A DNA stretch of 64,000 nucleotides, taken from NCBI GenBank assembly GCA_949752735.1, contig OX457044.1:15216322-15280321 (forward strand). The letters are read 5' to 3'. The translations under genes were made by a program, and so were the position numbers. The stretch is from Lumbricus terrestris (taxonomy: Eukaryota > Annelida > Clitellata > Crassiclitellata > Lumbricidae). Positions 14,719 to 29,700 of the stretch are shown here, one piece after another. Numbering within the stretch: the first letter of the stretch is position 1; every line of letters starts with the position of its first letter. The notes beneath the pieces were generated by a model, which searched no databases, was not told the DNA's origin, and saw only the letters and a list, made by a program, of their open reading frames with translations.

Positions 14719-17700
14719 ATCGAAATGAATAACATGCAGACATAAAAATTGTAATTGCAGCAGCACTGCTGCAGAATGTAAATGATACAAAAATTTTATG
14801 ACAGAATCTGTGAGGCGCATTTTCGTCATCATCTCGGTTGTTTCCTGGTTTAGGAGAACCATGAAAAAGCAAGTCGTGCATAATGACTACCATCAATTTT
14901 TAATATCTGTGGCCACTAATCTAATCTAACATTACTATTATTGTCACAAAATATCACACATCTATAGATCAGTTTAGCTCTACAGTATAGTCCCCTGTAC
15001 CCATTCCTAATTATTTCCGAATGACATAAACAATTGGCAGGCCTACCAATGAAATGACCATTAACATTATTGACCATCCTATAAACTATGCCAAGAATCT
15101 TAATTTTCTTCATATAATTCAACACACAAAATATAAGCAACCTTGCAAAAAATTTAATTGAAAGTTTAGAAATAGAGATCGCTGAATAGCCACAGTGGAC
15201 TGGTGCAATGGTTACGACAGTTAATCACCAACTATTAATTATCGACACCATATATAGAAAGCCAATTGAATATTAAATTCAGTTAATTATTTAGCATAAG
15301 GGGTCATTGCATAATTACGTAACGCCGAAAATGGCCGTTTTTGACCCACCCACCCACCCTGTAACGCTTCGTAACGCTTCCCTTGACCCACCCACCCACC
15401 CTCCCCAGCGTTACGTAACGATTGTTACGAAAATGAAAAATCAGTTAAGATTTAGGCCTACCAGATCCTATATGCGGATTTGCATTTATAATTCATATTT
15501 TCATAGCGAATTTAATATAGTAAGTGAAACATTATTTGACAGTAGACTATAGGCTTAAAGCAATAAAATATACATGATGTTTGCCTGAACTGCAATTTTC
15601 TTAAATTTTAGGCCTAGGCCCTACCTTAAGAATAACATTATAAACACTACTGAAAGGTTTCACGGACTAAATTGCTCATTAATAGGCTAATTAATCAAAG
15701 TTAAGATTAGCTAATTATTTGCTTAGTCTGGACACTTCGATAATTGTTAATAGAAATATTGATGAGTTCTGTTGAGCATGAATTTGAAATTTTTGAGATT
15801 CGTGTCCAGTAATCAAAATATGCTTCAAAATTGTTCAAATCTTCGATGTCAGGAATCAAAGGAGAAATAGGCCTAACACGTTAATTGTCCCGTTGGTGTA
15901 AAACTATCCCAGATCCAAACAATTCGAACAGCGGTTTTCGGTTTGCACAAACGGAAGCACAGATATGTTGACCTGGCATGTAACTGGCGTCTGCTGTCTA
16001 TCTTCTTCAGATAGCCTAATATAGACCTACTTCGGCTACGTTATCAATGCCACAAAGTTTATACATCGATGACATTATGCATATTTGTCTAAACTCTAAA
16101 GTGCCATTCCATGGTAATTTAATATTCATTAATAATTTTTTCAAGGCGTTACGTAACGTTCGGCTCAACCCACCCACCCACCCCCGTAACGCTTTCAGTG
16201 ACCCCACCCACCCACCCTCGAGCGTTACGTAATTATGCAATGACCCCTAAGCATAATATGAAAGTGTATCTGCAGTGGCACAATTGCAGAATGAGTAAGA
16301 TCCTAATCCACAGGCTTGAGTAAACATACAGGCTACATGTTGCCATAGCAGCCTCTTACAACAATTGCATTGTGATTTCATGGAGGACATAAATGCAGTA
16401 ATAATAGAAGCTATAAATTACCATGGTAACCTTTTATTAGAATTGCACTGTGATGTCATAAAACCTATAAACATTACTAGACTCTTATAATAGTCCCATT
16501 GTGATTTCATGACTTCAGGCTATACATTGCCATGGTAACCTTTTATAATAATTGCATCGTGATGTCACAGAACCTATAAACACTACAATAGTAGACTCTT
16601 ATAATAATCCCATTGTGATTTCAGGGAGGCCATACATTACCATGGTAACCTTTTACAATAATTGCATTGTGATGTCATAGAACTTATAAACTAACCATAG
16701 TACTCCTATACTAATTGCATTGTGATTTGATAGAGGCTATGAATTGCCATAGTAACCCATTACAAATATTGCAATATGGTTTCTTAGACTCTATAAATTA
16801 CCATAGTACCTTAACTTCTTATTACAATCCAGAACTTTTTAAGGACGACATGATCAAATAATAGTTGTATTGTATTAATTAGACAACACAAACATACTCC
16901 CAACAGTCACTGCTTATCTTGGTTTAAATCTTTTCAAACCAACAGGTCTACATACCAGAAGTATTGACCAAAGTTTCAGTCATCTTTAACACATTTTCTT
17001 TTACACAACAAAAAAATATGTACAAACCTGTACAGATTGTCAAAAAATCCTTTGTTTAATTTTTTCCCCAAAAAGTTCTCCAATTCTATTGTAAAAAGTT
17101 GGCTTGGAAATTGTGTATAAAATTTCCCACAAAAGACCATTTACAAGACAAAAATTAATCGTATAGTTATAAACAGTCCTAATGCAACAATCACAAATAA
17201 AAAGTTTAGCAATTGAGAAAAGATCAACCTATGAAAAAACAAAATTTCTACTACAATGACCTGCATTATATTTTAGGACATAAAAATCACGTGTTAGCAA
17301 CTGTCCCCAATGCCCAAAGGCATCGATTAATGGTTGCTTCAAGTCAAATAGAAAAGGAACAGATGCTCACACAAGTAGCATTGTGGTGCGGAAGCAATTG
17401 AGCATGCTCAATTACTAATTAAACTGTTTGGAAGCAATAACTGTGTTAAATATAACAGATATAATGTATAATTTTATCCAAATGAAATATGTACATGCGA
17501 AGGTTGGGTCACAAAACACTTCCTGAGACACTGCAAAGCACCAAGAATTTTGGAACCTAAGTGGCAGGTTTTCACCAGCAGCAGGCTGTGACAAGTATGG
17601 ATATTAAATTTTGCTGTACATAATATTGTATTTTCAACCCTTCTCTGCCCCATGTACGCACCCACAATTGTTGACCCTCTCCTATGTGTACATACAAATA

Positions 17701-20700
17701 AGCTTGTCCACCTCTGTGCCCCGCCCTTACAAAGGCTATTTAGCTATTTCATCAATGAAACATACATGTATTTTACCGTAGACTACGATTTAATTTTTTA
17801 GCATCATATTCATTAGTTAAAAAGTTTTAACTGCTATGGTTTACTGCTTAGATATAGACAGAACATAATTTTAATGTAGTCAAAAGCCATCAGACGACTA
17901 TAGGATAATTTACAGGGTTACGAATAGGCTAATGAGAAAGCCATAATTAACATCTATTTTAGCGTATGTGCATTTGCCAAAACCCCATCCGGGCCTTCCT
18001 CCATATGTAAATCGCCTAAATCCCATGACCCCTCTTCTCCATGTTATGTAATATATGGACAGTCCCTAAGGTTACTTATACAGAGATGCCATGTTACGCA
18101 TCATATGAGCTGATCATGCATAGCTGTTCACATATTATATACACAAAATTATCACTAGCAGCAGAAAACCAGAAGAAAAATGAGACATACAATAACGTCA
18201 TCCTTGTCGTCTTGACTGAGCTCGATCTTTTCTTTCTGTGCTTTCTCAATCTTGCGCAATGCATCCTCACGGAACTTGAGCACCATCTTCATCTGGCGCA
18301 ACGCTTGCTCCTTACGATTGCAGACCTCCTGTTGCTTCTTCAGACTCTCCACTACCACCTGATGGAAACCAGAGATCCAATGTCACACAGCAAAGTCCAG
18401 CATTGTCATTCATTCATTCTATGGATTCATATAGCACCAATTCAAGAAAACTATTCAGGGGTGCTCCCATCCCAGTCATGGCAAAAGAAAAAAGACTTGA
18501 GAGATCTAGGAAACAAAAAGCTTGACTGGTCAGATGTAATAAATTATGCAGCTTTGAAGGGAGGTCATTCCAGATGGATGGCCCAACAACCGAAAAGCTT
18601 GGCATTGTCTGGTAGCTAAGCGAGTCCGTGAAACCAAGAGTTGCCCCTTCATAGCAGAGCAAAGAGCCCGACAAGCTTCAACGTCAGTGAAAGAGATCAC
18701 ACTGATAAAATGGAGCAAAACCAAGAGCACAGCGTAAAACCAGAGCAGCAATTCGATAGGAGAACATTGGGCTAAAGCAACCAGTGCAACACATCATGCA
18801 TGTATTGTAGGCATTAATGTAAGTAGTGCTGTTCACACCCATGGCCGTTCAGTAGCGCTCACAGTGCCAGAAATACGAGTAAAAGCAGCTCTTAAGAGAC
18901 AGAGATGCATCTAGCAATCCAAAAAGAAGAGTCCCACATAGAGTAGAGGGAAGGGAATTCCATAAGGAGGGCCCAATGATGGTAAAGGATCGGGCTTGAA
19001 CGACAGTGGTCCTAGCTCGTGGGACAAACAAGTCAGACCTGTCCTGAGTAGCCTCTTAAAATAATAATTGCATTGTGATTTCATGCAGGCCATAAATTAC
19101 CATAGTAACCTTTTACAATAATTGCATTGTGATGTCATAGAACCTATACATTACAGTAGACTCCTATAGTAATGATTGCATTGTGATTTCATGCAGGCCA
19201 TATGTTACCATAGTAACCTTTTACAATAATTGCATTGTGATGTCATAGAATCTATACATTACAGTGGACCCTTATAATAATGATTGCATTGTGATTTCAT
19301 GGAGGCTATAAATTACCATAAAAACCTTTAATAATAATGACATTGTGATGTCATAGAATGGTGCTAGGACAAAATGTCCCCGGACAAAATGTCCCGGACA
19401 AAATGTCCCGGACAAAATGTCCCTGGACAAAAAGTCCCCGGACAAAATGTCCCCGGACAAAAAGTCCCCGGATAAAATGTCCCCGGACAAAATGTCCCTG
19501 GACAGAAAATCGCAGGGTAAAAGTGATGTCCCTACACTACGTCGCATAAGGCCTTTGTTTATTGTATACATGTAGGCCTATCGTTTCATATGAATTTAAG
19601 TTTATAACGAATACTGAGTGATCGTTTACTTCAAGGCATCCGTTTTTAAACTTAACGTGCCATATGTACAGTTGCCCAGGGGAGGGGTGAAAATTTCCTT
19701 GTCAAAATGGGGGTGACGTCCGGGGGTAATTGTCGGGGAATAAGTCCGGGGAATATATCCAGGGGAAATGTCCGTTCCCCACCTAAACAACGAGAGAAAG
19801 ATGACGAAAGACTACTATACTATAGAGAGGATGACAAAGCGAAGTGATGGGGGCGGTGGGTGTCCAGTCCATAAGGAGGGACCTATGCAGGCAAATGATA
19901 AGGATTGTGCCATGACGCGTGGAACAAAGACGTCAAGTCAATCAGAGACCTAAGAGGATGCAACGAAGTGGCAAAATGGGGTGAGTACTGGATCACAAAG
20001 ATATTTCGGGGCAAGACCCAATTGGGACTTGACGTTCAGTGGTTGTTGTCCCCAGAAATGGCATTTCCAGCCGCTCGAGCTATAGCCATGACTGTGCAGA
20101 ATCGAGTTTTGTTCTTCTTGGACCCAGTCCATGGTCGGGATAGTGCCGCTATGGCTCTCCGAACCTTTCGGTAGGTAGGGCCTGAAGTTGAAGGGGTTTC
20201 CAAATGAAATTTAGCTGCTCATTATGCCTATTCTGTCTGTTTATTTCTGAAACTCATGTATTTACAACTTACAAACTGAAGGCCCCAAATCGGAGTCGGA
20301 TCGAGTGCCTCTAAGTCAGGTGGACCTACACCTTCAGCAAACATAGTACAAATATTATTGATTTTGTGCATAAGTAATGCCACTTAAACCGACTCAGGTC
20401 AGTATATAGAGTTTGTAAGCCTACTTTCTTAAGCACAGCGTTTATAACAAATTGTAATTCCTAATAGGGTGGGCCCATAACAAGACATGCGTGGGGCCTT
20501 CAAAACAATACCTCGGTAGGTCCAGATGTCATTAAGACGCGCCTGGCCTCAAGTTTGTAGGGGCCTCCACATTTATAAGTGTAGGCCTACTCCGAAACGC
20601 AACTTTAGAAATATAATAATTTTCTTATGTTAACCCCGTCATCACTGATGTAAATGTATAGGTTAGGTCTGATTTTGTTGCTCAGATGTGCCACATTACA

Positions 20701-23700
20701 TGCAAAAGGATGCAACATATAGACGGCAAAAAGTATATTAGTGTATTCATTCATTCATTTCAGGGATTTATATAGCGCCTCTTCAAGCGTATCTACTCAG
20801 AACTTCAGAAGCGCTCCCGACTCAACCACGGCTAAAGAGAACAGTCTTGCAACATTGTAGTGTGGTGTAGTTAATGTTTAAGAGCCCCAAGCCTTTAGAG
20901 TGTCCAGGGGTCTAAGGTTGTCATGCCACTGCATAGTTACGTCCTCACGCTAACGATCGAGAAATAATTTCTCGACTTATCGATTGTCTCACAAAAAATC
21001 TTATAATTAGGATAATTTATAAACTATCGAAATAATGAGCGATCCGGACACACCTTCAAGGCTGCCTATATGTAGAACAAACGCAGATACTATGAAAAAT
21101 AGCTGAGCCCTTGGCAAATTTGTACATTTCTGACGCAAGAATCGGAATTCTTCAAAAATAGTGAACCAAATGCAGCTTGCAATTGTTTGATTTGCTAAGA
21201 ATGTTCTGTTATATTCAACATGACTCGTTTTCATGCATTTAGAGAAGATGGTTCTCTGACAGAAGGACTCTTTGTCTCAATGTAGGTGCGCCTACTGCTA
21301 GGCGCCCATGCGCTGGGTTTAGGTAGGGTAGGGACATTACTTTTATCCTGGGACTTTTTGTCCGGGACATTTTGTCCGGGACATTTTGTCCAGGACATTT
21401 TGTCCGGGACATTTTGTCCGGAGACTTTTTGTCCGGGGACATTTTGTCCGGGGACATTTTGTCCGGGGACATTTTGTCCGGGACATTTTATCCGGGGACA
21501 TTTTGTCCGAGGACATTTTGTCCGGGGACTTTTTGTCCCGGGACATTTTGTCCGGGACATTTTGTCCGGGGACATTTTGTCCGTCCACGCATAGAACCTG
21601 TACATGATAATAGGATATTCTTATAATATATAATTGTGATGTCATCCACATGCAGGCTATAAGTTACCATAGTAACCTTTTACAATAATTGCATTGTGAT
21701 GTCATAAAACCTAGACAATAGTAGACATCATAGTAGACTCTTATAATAATAACTGCATCTGATTTCATGAAGGCTATAAATTACCATAGCAACCTTTTAC
21801 AATAATTGCATTGTGATGTCATAGAACCAAAACATTATAGTAGACACTTATAATAAAGATTGCATTGTGATTTCATGGAGGCTATAAATAACCTAAAGAA
21901 AGAGCAGAATCACAATATATATGTACAATACAAGCATGGCTTTGTGAAACAACGACGCCAAGCGGCTATGCTGTACGAGTGTTCCATAAAAAACCATCAA
22001 CTTTATTTTGAATTGCAACAAAATCAGTCAACCATAAAAGAAAAATTAAGCAAATACAATTTCTGTATCTTTAAAATACATTCTAGAATTATTACTAACA
22101 ATAAAGGTCTAAAATTCAAAAACTTAAGTGCAATATTTTACTTAACAAAGTATTTAGCACAACAATAAGACAATCTGTATATCGTCACAACTCAGCCATG
22201 CCGCAGAAAATGGTGGTGCACACAAGGTCAAAAGGTCAACATGATGAGAGTAGATATAATTTCAGATCTCCTCCCAAATTTTATTACAGTGCAGCAAAAT
22301 CGGTAGCAAGAGTGACCTAAGCATCCAACTGTAAGGCAGCGAGGAAGAATATATATGTTGCAAGAAGGAGACAATTGTTGCAAGACAAAGAACTGTTGCA
22401 AGATAGAAGAAGCGTAAGTGTGTTGTCTAACCCTCTTCTCCGTTTCTGATTTGTTGCGAAACAGCATCGCCTGCAAGAAGAAGAACCTGTATCGAACAGC
22501 TGAAGGACCGTTAGCGGTTGCATCAGGCGACAGACAACCATCTCCACTCCCATCTACAACTGACAACAACCGAATTATATGAACTCAGAATCCAGGAACA
22601 TGAAACATAAGCACAAAAGCTGACAACTATCCAAAGCCTGAATATTTAGTATCTTTAATAACTGCAAGACTTCCAACTGAAGAACTAAGACCAAGACTTG
22701 AGTGAGGTAGACACAATCTGTGTCACATCCATCCAATTCACAGGCTACACCTTCACGAACATAATATTCTATCTTGCAGGACCCTAAAATGAAATCCCAT
22801 GCAACAGGGAGCTTATCATAATTCTTAAATTGTTAGTCATCTATGCATCAAATATCAATCAGTTTTGGTATCAAGTCTTGATCATTATTATTAATATTAT
22901 TAAATAAATTTGATAACTCACATATGGCTGACAATTTATGTCTTCCTTTTCAAAATAATTAAAAACTTCTTGTTGACAATGGCCACACAAGTTAAGATGA
23001 ATAAAAAATAGACTGCACTGTATCTAATAACATTTCAATCATGGTGTAATGTGTTTTCAGATAAGCAAATAGTAAACCCACAAAAAAGGCATTTGCATGA
23101 AGAATAATGTGCAACTAAGCCTGATGAACATACAACACATGCTTTTACCCTAAAGCTAAATGCAGTTCTTCCAAACAACTATCTACATACATCAAGCTGC
23201 TGAAAACAATGGAATCCTTAAAAATGATATGACTATATCTACCTGAATTTGACAAACTATCACTTGGATTTTTCACCAAAGAATTCTGCTGATACTGGAG
23301 AAGAGTTTCCTTGAGTCGTTTGATTTCTGCCTGCATGTGTGTAATGCTTCCGTGGGTGTCTTCGTTTACAACGGCCTAATACACGAAAAGCATAACACAA
23401 CTCTTCAGCTAAAAGACTAAACAGGGTGCAGTGAGTCAGTGACACAGTTGCACAGACAAATCTACAGACGACAAATCTGTCAAAGCTGGAACCTGATGTT
23501 GACAGATCATTGAGCTGCTGAGACACAGACTTCAACCACAGCAACGAAGACAACACTTTAATCTCTCAACTTCCATCAGCAATGATTTATCGACCAATTC
23601 AACTAATATGAAAGCATGATATTACCTGTGCAAGGCCATTATAAAGAATCAAAGCTGCCTTTAAAATTGCAGAACATATTAACATTTCAACAACGAGCAT

Positions 23701-26700
23701 CCACTAAAATGTATGAAAAGGCAATCTCGCATGTCTTCAAAAGGTTAAAGAATATCTAATCTATCCTTTGGGAAGTCATTTAATGTAAATAACCAAAATT
23801 TACACACATACAGTCAGACAGTATATAAAAAATTAACTGTGTACCATCACCAGTAAATAATGCTATATGAGCTTTTCTGAAAGGCCCTTGTTGCGAGAAG
23901 CGCTTTATAAATGGTCAGATACAATACAATATATAGATCTGCTAGAACATGGCAGTTGCCTAGTCTCTCGGTCTTGGATTTTCATCAAACCCATCGACCA
24001 CAGCACAACTACCGCAGCAAAGGCTTCACTTTGAAACACAATGCTTCCAATGTGGTCATCCTGCTGTAAGTCTCAAGATTCTAAAGCTTTTTTAATGCTT
24101 TTATGTTTGCATTCGAGCCACGGTCTAACAGTTTCCACACACTGAAATGTATACCTTATTTTTGATCATCTTTGCTCTTCGAGCAAAGTGTAGCGTTGAC
24201 AGTGTTTCACCAAAGCATCTAAACACACAAAATTAATCAGAAAAATACACAAAAAGGTCAAAATACTTAAACCATCCTCAAATTATAATAAGACTCAAGC
24301 ATTTAACACACAGTTCTGGAGAATTAACAGAAGACAGGAGAAAATACAACTGCGACAAATAAATCCAAGCAACGTGAGCATTTTTATGCTGATGACTCAC
24401 TAGAAGAGCAAACCTTTTTCAACAATTATGAGACTGAAGCTCTTTTGAAATATGCCAATGCCGATAACATGAAAAGATCTGGAACAAAGAACACTTTAAG
24501 CACCTTCTAAAAACAAGCTTTAATGAAATACTAATGCCGACATCTATGGATGCTAAGAGGTATTTCAAATTAATTTAACTTCACATCATCACAAATTTAG
24601 AAAGTAGCATTACCATATGAAATTATGTTCAGAGAACAGCATTGCAACAAGGTTTCAGCATGCATCTATAGCCACAGCAGTCTTCTTTTATCAAAATTAA
24701 TTTTATAAACCTACTTTGAACCAGGATGCACACAGGCCACGATGTAAGTCTTTGAATTGCCTCCCAGTGAATCCTGAAGAAAATTATAAAAAAGAAGTCT
24801 TCTACTGGAAACAACAAATTAGAAAATTAAGACAAATAAGAGAGAGAAGAGTAGCTTACAATTCACTCGAAACTGATTGAGATTCCTAATATTACCGCAT
24901 CTTAATAATGATTCTGCAAAGGAGGCACTAGATTTGAGAATGATTTCCAATTCAAGAGCTGTGGATATGAGAAAGTTTAATTACACTGTAGAAGACGTAG
25001 AATTTTGAAACCTTGATCATCAATTGCTGTACCTGCAGTCAAATGCAGTTACACTTGCTTCTTTTCAGTTTTAATTCTCTTCTAAGTCATGCACTTGTTA
25101 GTTTTCAAGAATTCAGGTTTAAATATCACAATGTAAAAGAAATAGGAGAGCAGTTGCATACAAATCAAAATGAAAACCTCAAACGAAGGTCTAGGGTACA
25201 GACTACTTCATCAAATAACTAGACAGAATGTATCATTATCTGCTCATTATTTTAACACACATCTGTTCCACTGAAGGTTTCAGAAAACAACACAAAAAAC
25301 CGATAGACATTAATATAATAAACAATAGATAATACATACTCTGAGTAAAAAACTAAGCTTGGAGTCTCGGTAGGGAATGTGTCGAGTTTTTCCATGCGCA
25401 ACATCTACCAACGCCATAATCACATTTCCAAGAGCGGACAGAGATCGGTTTATACTGCCAGCCTCCTAAAGTTTCATCCAAAAAACAATAAACTGTAAGC
25501 AACAAAAGAGGAGCAGTCATGTCTTAAAGTAGCCTCTACAAAGTCAACATGCATCATTATCCATTACAAAATGATGACAAGAGAGAGTACAAAACACCTT
25601 TTCGAATTTATAAACCATGTCAAATGCCATGTCACCCCAATGTTCGTAGCACACTTCCTTTTTCAGTCAATCAATAGATTGTCCAGCGGCTGACACGACA
25701 TCACTTTAAAGCACAGATTCCAGATCTGTCAACCAGCAGTGAAAAATGAGCAGAGGCGGAAAAGTCAAGTTCTATGATAAATTGCCTTTGACATCTGTCT
25801 CCCTCTAGACAAAAGCCAAGGAAGACGGGCGATATGCATATCCAATATGTCCTATAATTAGATACTGGAGTTCTGAGAAGCTTTAAGAAACTGTTTTCAC
25901 AGCAGAATACACTGTCTTACAATGCGTGTGCATGTCTTCTGAATACAAAGTTGGTGTTTGTGTGCTATTCAATGATACCTTGTGCATTAAACAGAAACAC
26001 TGGAGCAATAGCAGTAACAAATTATAATAACAATGTTTACTAGTTAGCTTGCCTTCAGTCTCTGTCCCGTTGTGTTGGTGTCCTTCTGGCGTTCACTTCC
26101 CGCCAGATCCACCAAATGCAACTGTGACATCTTTATATTCCACACTCCATTCTGATTCACCTAATCTCACACAACAACTCCACTTTAGAAACAAATATCA
26201 ATCAAGGCAGATGAATACTGTGAGGTCCAAACAAAGGAACATCAATTGCAGTCAACCGCATGGCAGAGCAGCAAACAACTGTGGCCAGAAATAAGAATCA
26301 CGCTTGTGTAACTGCTTGTATCTTCCTTGACATTGTTTACCAGTAATCAAACTTTAAGTTCTTCAGTCATCCATCATCCTTTCTTTCTTTCTAAACAATT
26401 TTACTTCCTACACTTCTCCAATCTTCATTTTGTCCATCTGTAAATAATCTCCCTGAAAATATGTTCATGCGTCATATTGTGGGGCGCGGTGGTGTAGTGG
26501 TGGCGTCGTTGCCTTGAAGCCGGAAGGTTCGAGGTTCGAATCCACCTCACGTCGCCGCGTAGGGACCTTGGGCAAGTCCTTCACTCGCAATTGCTCAGCG
26601 CTTCGGCGTGAAACTCCGATGCAGTGTCCGCTCTGCATTCGGGAGCGCCTCTGAGTAGAGAGCTTGAAGGGGCGCTATAACAAGTGCACATACAAACAAA

Positions 26701-29700
26701 CTGAATATGATGACAGATTTGATCCCAGCTACTCACTAGAACAGTTATGGTTCAGTCACTGTCCTTTATCTCAGTTGGTCCCTCTCCTTGGAATACGCTG
26801 TTCCCAGCTATTCGATCCCAAACTTTAGTTGGAAAGACCTCCACCTCTTTTGCTTTTTATCAAACCTATTTCTTCTCTAGCGGCCAAGTGCACTGGGAGC
26901 ACTTCTAAATTGTTCACCCTATTATAAATGCTTTATAAATGTTTCATTTATTTATTTAGCTTTTGCAGAACGCGTCCAGCCACTGAACAGCAGTCTCATC
27001 AGCCACATGCAAGGCGGTTAAACCACCCGGGAAGCAAGTTGTTTCAATACAATACAACGAATACACTTCCAACAGTCAATACTAAATTGTTATTTACCCA
27101 TACTTGTCACAAAGCAACAACCACAGACAGCGACATGTATTGAATCACCTTCGACTCAATGCTGACAGTGAAGACAGCGTGGCTGCGTGAGCTCTCGCGA
27201 TTCATCGTCGTTGATGCAACCGTTCGATTCATCCATCCGCGGTTGAGCACCTGGTACGCCTCATGAGCGCTCGACACCACCTGCTCGTGCACACCTTCGA
27301 CGTACACACCGCGGCGAATGTTCTCGCGCAGTTGAAGACTCGACGTTGACGTATCGAGCAGGTCAAAGATTTGCTCGTTGTAGATTTCCAGAAAAGAACA
27401 CTTACACAGGAAAACCAATTTGTCGCCATGCTGTAAGAAAACAGTGTAAAATGATTTTACAGCTACAACAATGGCAATGAAAACTGTCACAGATTCTACT
27501 GAAGTAATAATCACCCATTACAGCACCTGATATACAATGGCCAAATACAATGCACAGAAATTAATCCCAAGTATTACCAAGTCATTCTGTTGCATTTGTA
27601 TACAATATATGCATATTTATATAGCATCTCTAAAAGAAATTTCATCATAGATGCTTCCAACCTGACAATACAAGACCATGATCAAAGTGAAAGGTCTTCA
27701 ATAACCAATAATATATATTTTCATTTAATTTCAAACTGACACAACACAGTATGATTACAATTAATAGTATGATGGATGATCACAAGTTATTGAAATGAGT
27801 CGAATTTAACTGCCGGCAGTGAACAGGTCGCTCATCACGTCCTACGACTCATTTCACCGTCATCTGCGGAATTGAAGATCGAGTGAAACTTTTTGGGAGG
27901 GTAGCGATCGCACATCCGTGCGTTCTTCTTCATGCCAGTGTGCTAACCATTACCCTAAACCCCACTCCCATTACTTACACAGGAAGCTCATGTCGCAGTT
28001 CAGTTTGCATGGAAAACTGTTTTAGAATTAAGGGCAGACTACAGCAAAGCCTCACATGTTGCACTGTGGAAGAAGCATTGAAAAGCAAGTCAATTAGGAA
28101 AGTCTACCATCAGACACACTTCACTTACAATCTCCTGTTCTTTCTTAATCAGCTTGAAGAGATACTCAAAACTTCTTGGGATGACACCTCTTAGTTCGTG
28201 CTGAAAGCTATCAGTATCCTCATGTGGTCCAAGCATCGTAAACGTCTTTCCCGACCCAGTCTGCCCGCTATAAACATTAAGAAACAAAACAATGACTTAG
28301 TTAATGAAACAAAGTGAGTAGGCCTACCTACCTTCCGCGCCTCAGATTCACATTTCGGTGTGACCTTTACTACTTTACTATGACCTTGCGCGCGTTACAA
28401 ATTTATTTAATAATAATAATAATACCAATGATGAATCCGTGGAATGTCACTGTAGAGAATATCCTTTCTACCTCAGAAATCCATACAATTCTACTGCTGG
28501 TCAGATGATATTTAAGTTCTAACATTAGTCCTTTAAATATTATCTGAGACGTACAGTAATCGCTTTCAACATAACTTAGGTGCACAGATGTCATAGCATT
28601 ATAGGTTTCTATACCATAACCTCTAATGTAGGGTATGTCCGAATCTTTATCTGGAAATCAGCTTTTGTCAGATTTTGCCATATGAGCCAGATTAATCAGA
28701 ATCAGTGTAACTCTGGACTACCAATACAAATACCAAAAACAATTTATTTTTTCATTAATTAAAAAATAGCAACTTACTTCTGCCATCTCCTGTGAAAATA
28801 TTTATCATTGAGAATCTGTGTAAAATAATAAAATTATGAGTCCATGCATAAACTAAAATGGTGTAGAATAAGTCGTTTTTAAGCCTTTCGGTTTAAAATG
28901 TACTTCAGAACCAAAGAAATATCACTGATTGATCAGATTGAATATGGAATCGGTAAAAAGTCTGCAAAATAACCGGAATCGGACAAATAAAATAAGTCAA
29001 ACCACGTCTGCTGTGATGGACCTCAATTGCCAGCACAGCTGCAATATTCATTAGGTAGCTCTGATTTCTGTCACATGCTCATTGAGTATTTCTGCTCTGT
29101 TGGACCACCTTGCAGAAAGTCTTCTTTAGTATATCTAATTATCTATACTGCTTCATGCGACTCGATATAAATTTCTGCATGGCTTTACATTTACAAGATG
29201 CCAAAGTACACAGTCTGAAATCTCTTGCTCAGTTTTTCACAAAACCGGGAGAGACAAGGTAGGACGAGAAAAAGGAGAAATTTATCTTTGAAAAAATGAC
29301 CAGGATATTGCAAGCACAAAAATTTGTGTTTGTCCTCTTGTTTGCATGATAATGCGGGCAATGAGGGTCCTGGAATCACATCTTGTGACCATTAAATGTG
29401 AATATAAGACCTACAAATGCTTTGTCCCATTAAAAAAATAACTCACAGCAAACCCAATCATAAAATTATCTGCAGAGAAATGCCGACTTTACAAACCAGC
29501 ATAAAATCCATAAAGATTGAAATCTTTTAGCAAAATATCTTAATTTGGTGTACCTCAACACAGGTACAATTCAACGGATAATGACAGATCCACAAATGCT
29601 CACAAGCAAAGTGTCGTAGTACACAGCGCTGATGGATATCAAAATTGTCAACATGTTTAAAGGAAACCCACTTGCCCAACATTGCTGAGAATTCATTTTA

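Noticed and set aside
19768..20174. Frames within the 2.2-kb transposon as a possible transposase
   Set aside because: Short, overlapping in different frames, and without DDE, zinc-finger or RNase H-like motifs.
22920..23020. [16 protein letters not shown] read as a zinc-finger fragment
   Set aside because: Only two Cys and one His in a short stretch; the 3' part is better explained as a tentative KIF15 exon.
26480..26560. Possible tRNA gene (A and B boxes)
   Set aside because: It is part of a dispersed SINE with a body and LINE-type tail; no proper anticodon arm.
28785..28812. 12-nt candidate KIF15 exon between CACAG and GTAAGT
   Set aside because: Exons 2 and 3 already join in frame and give the expected [11 protein letters not shown].
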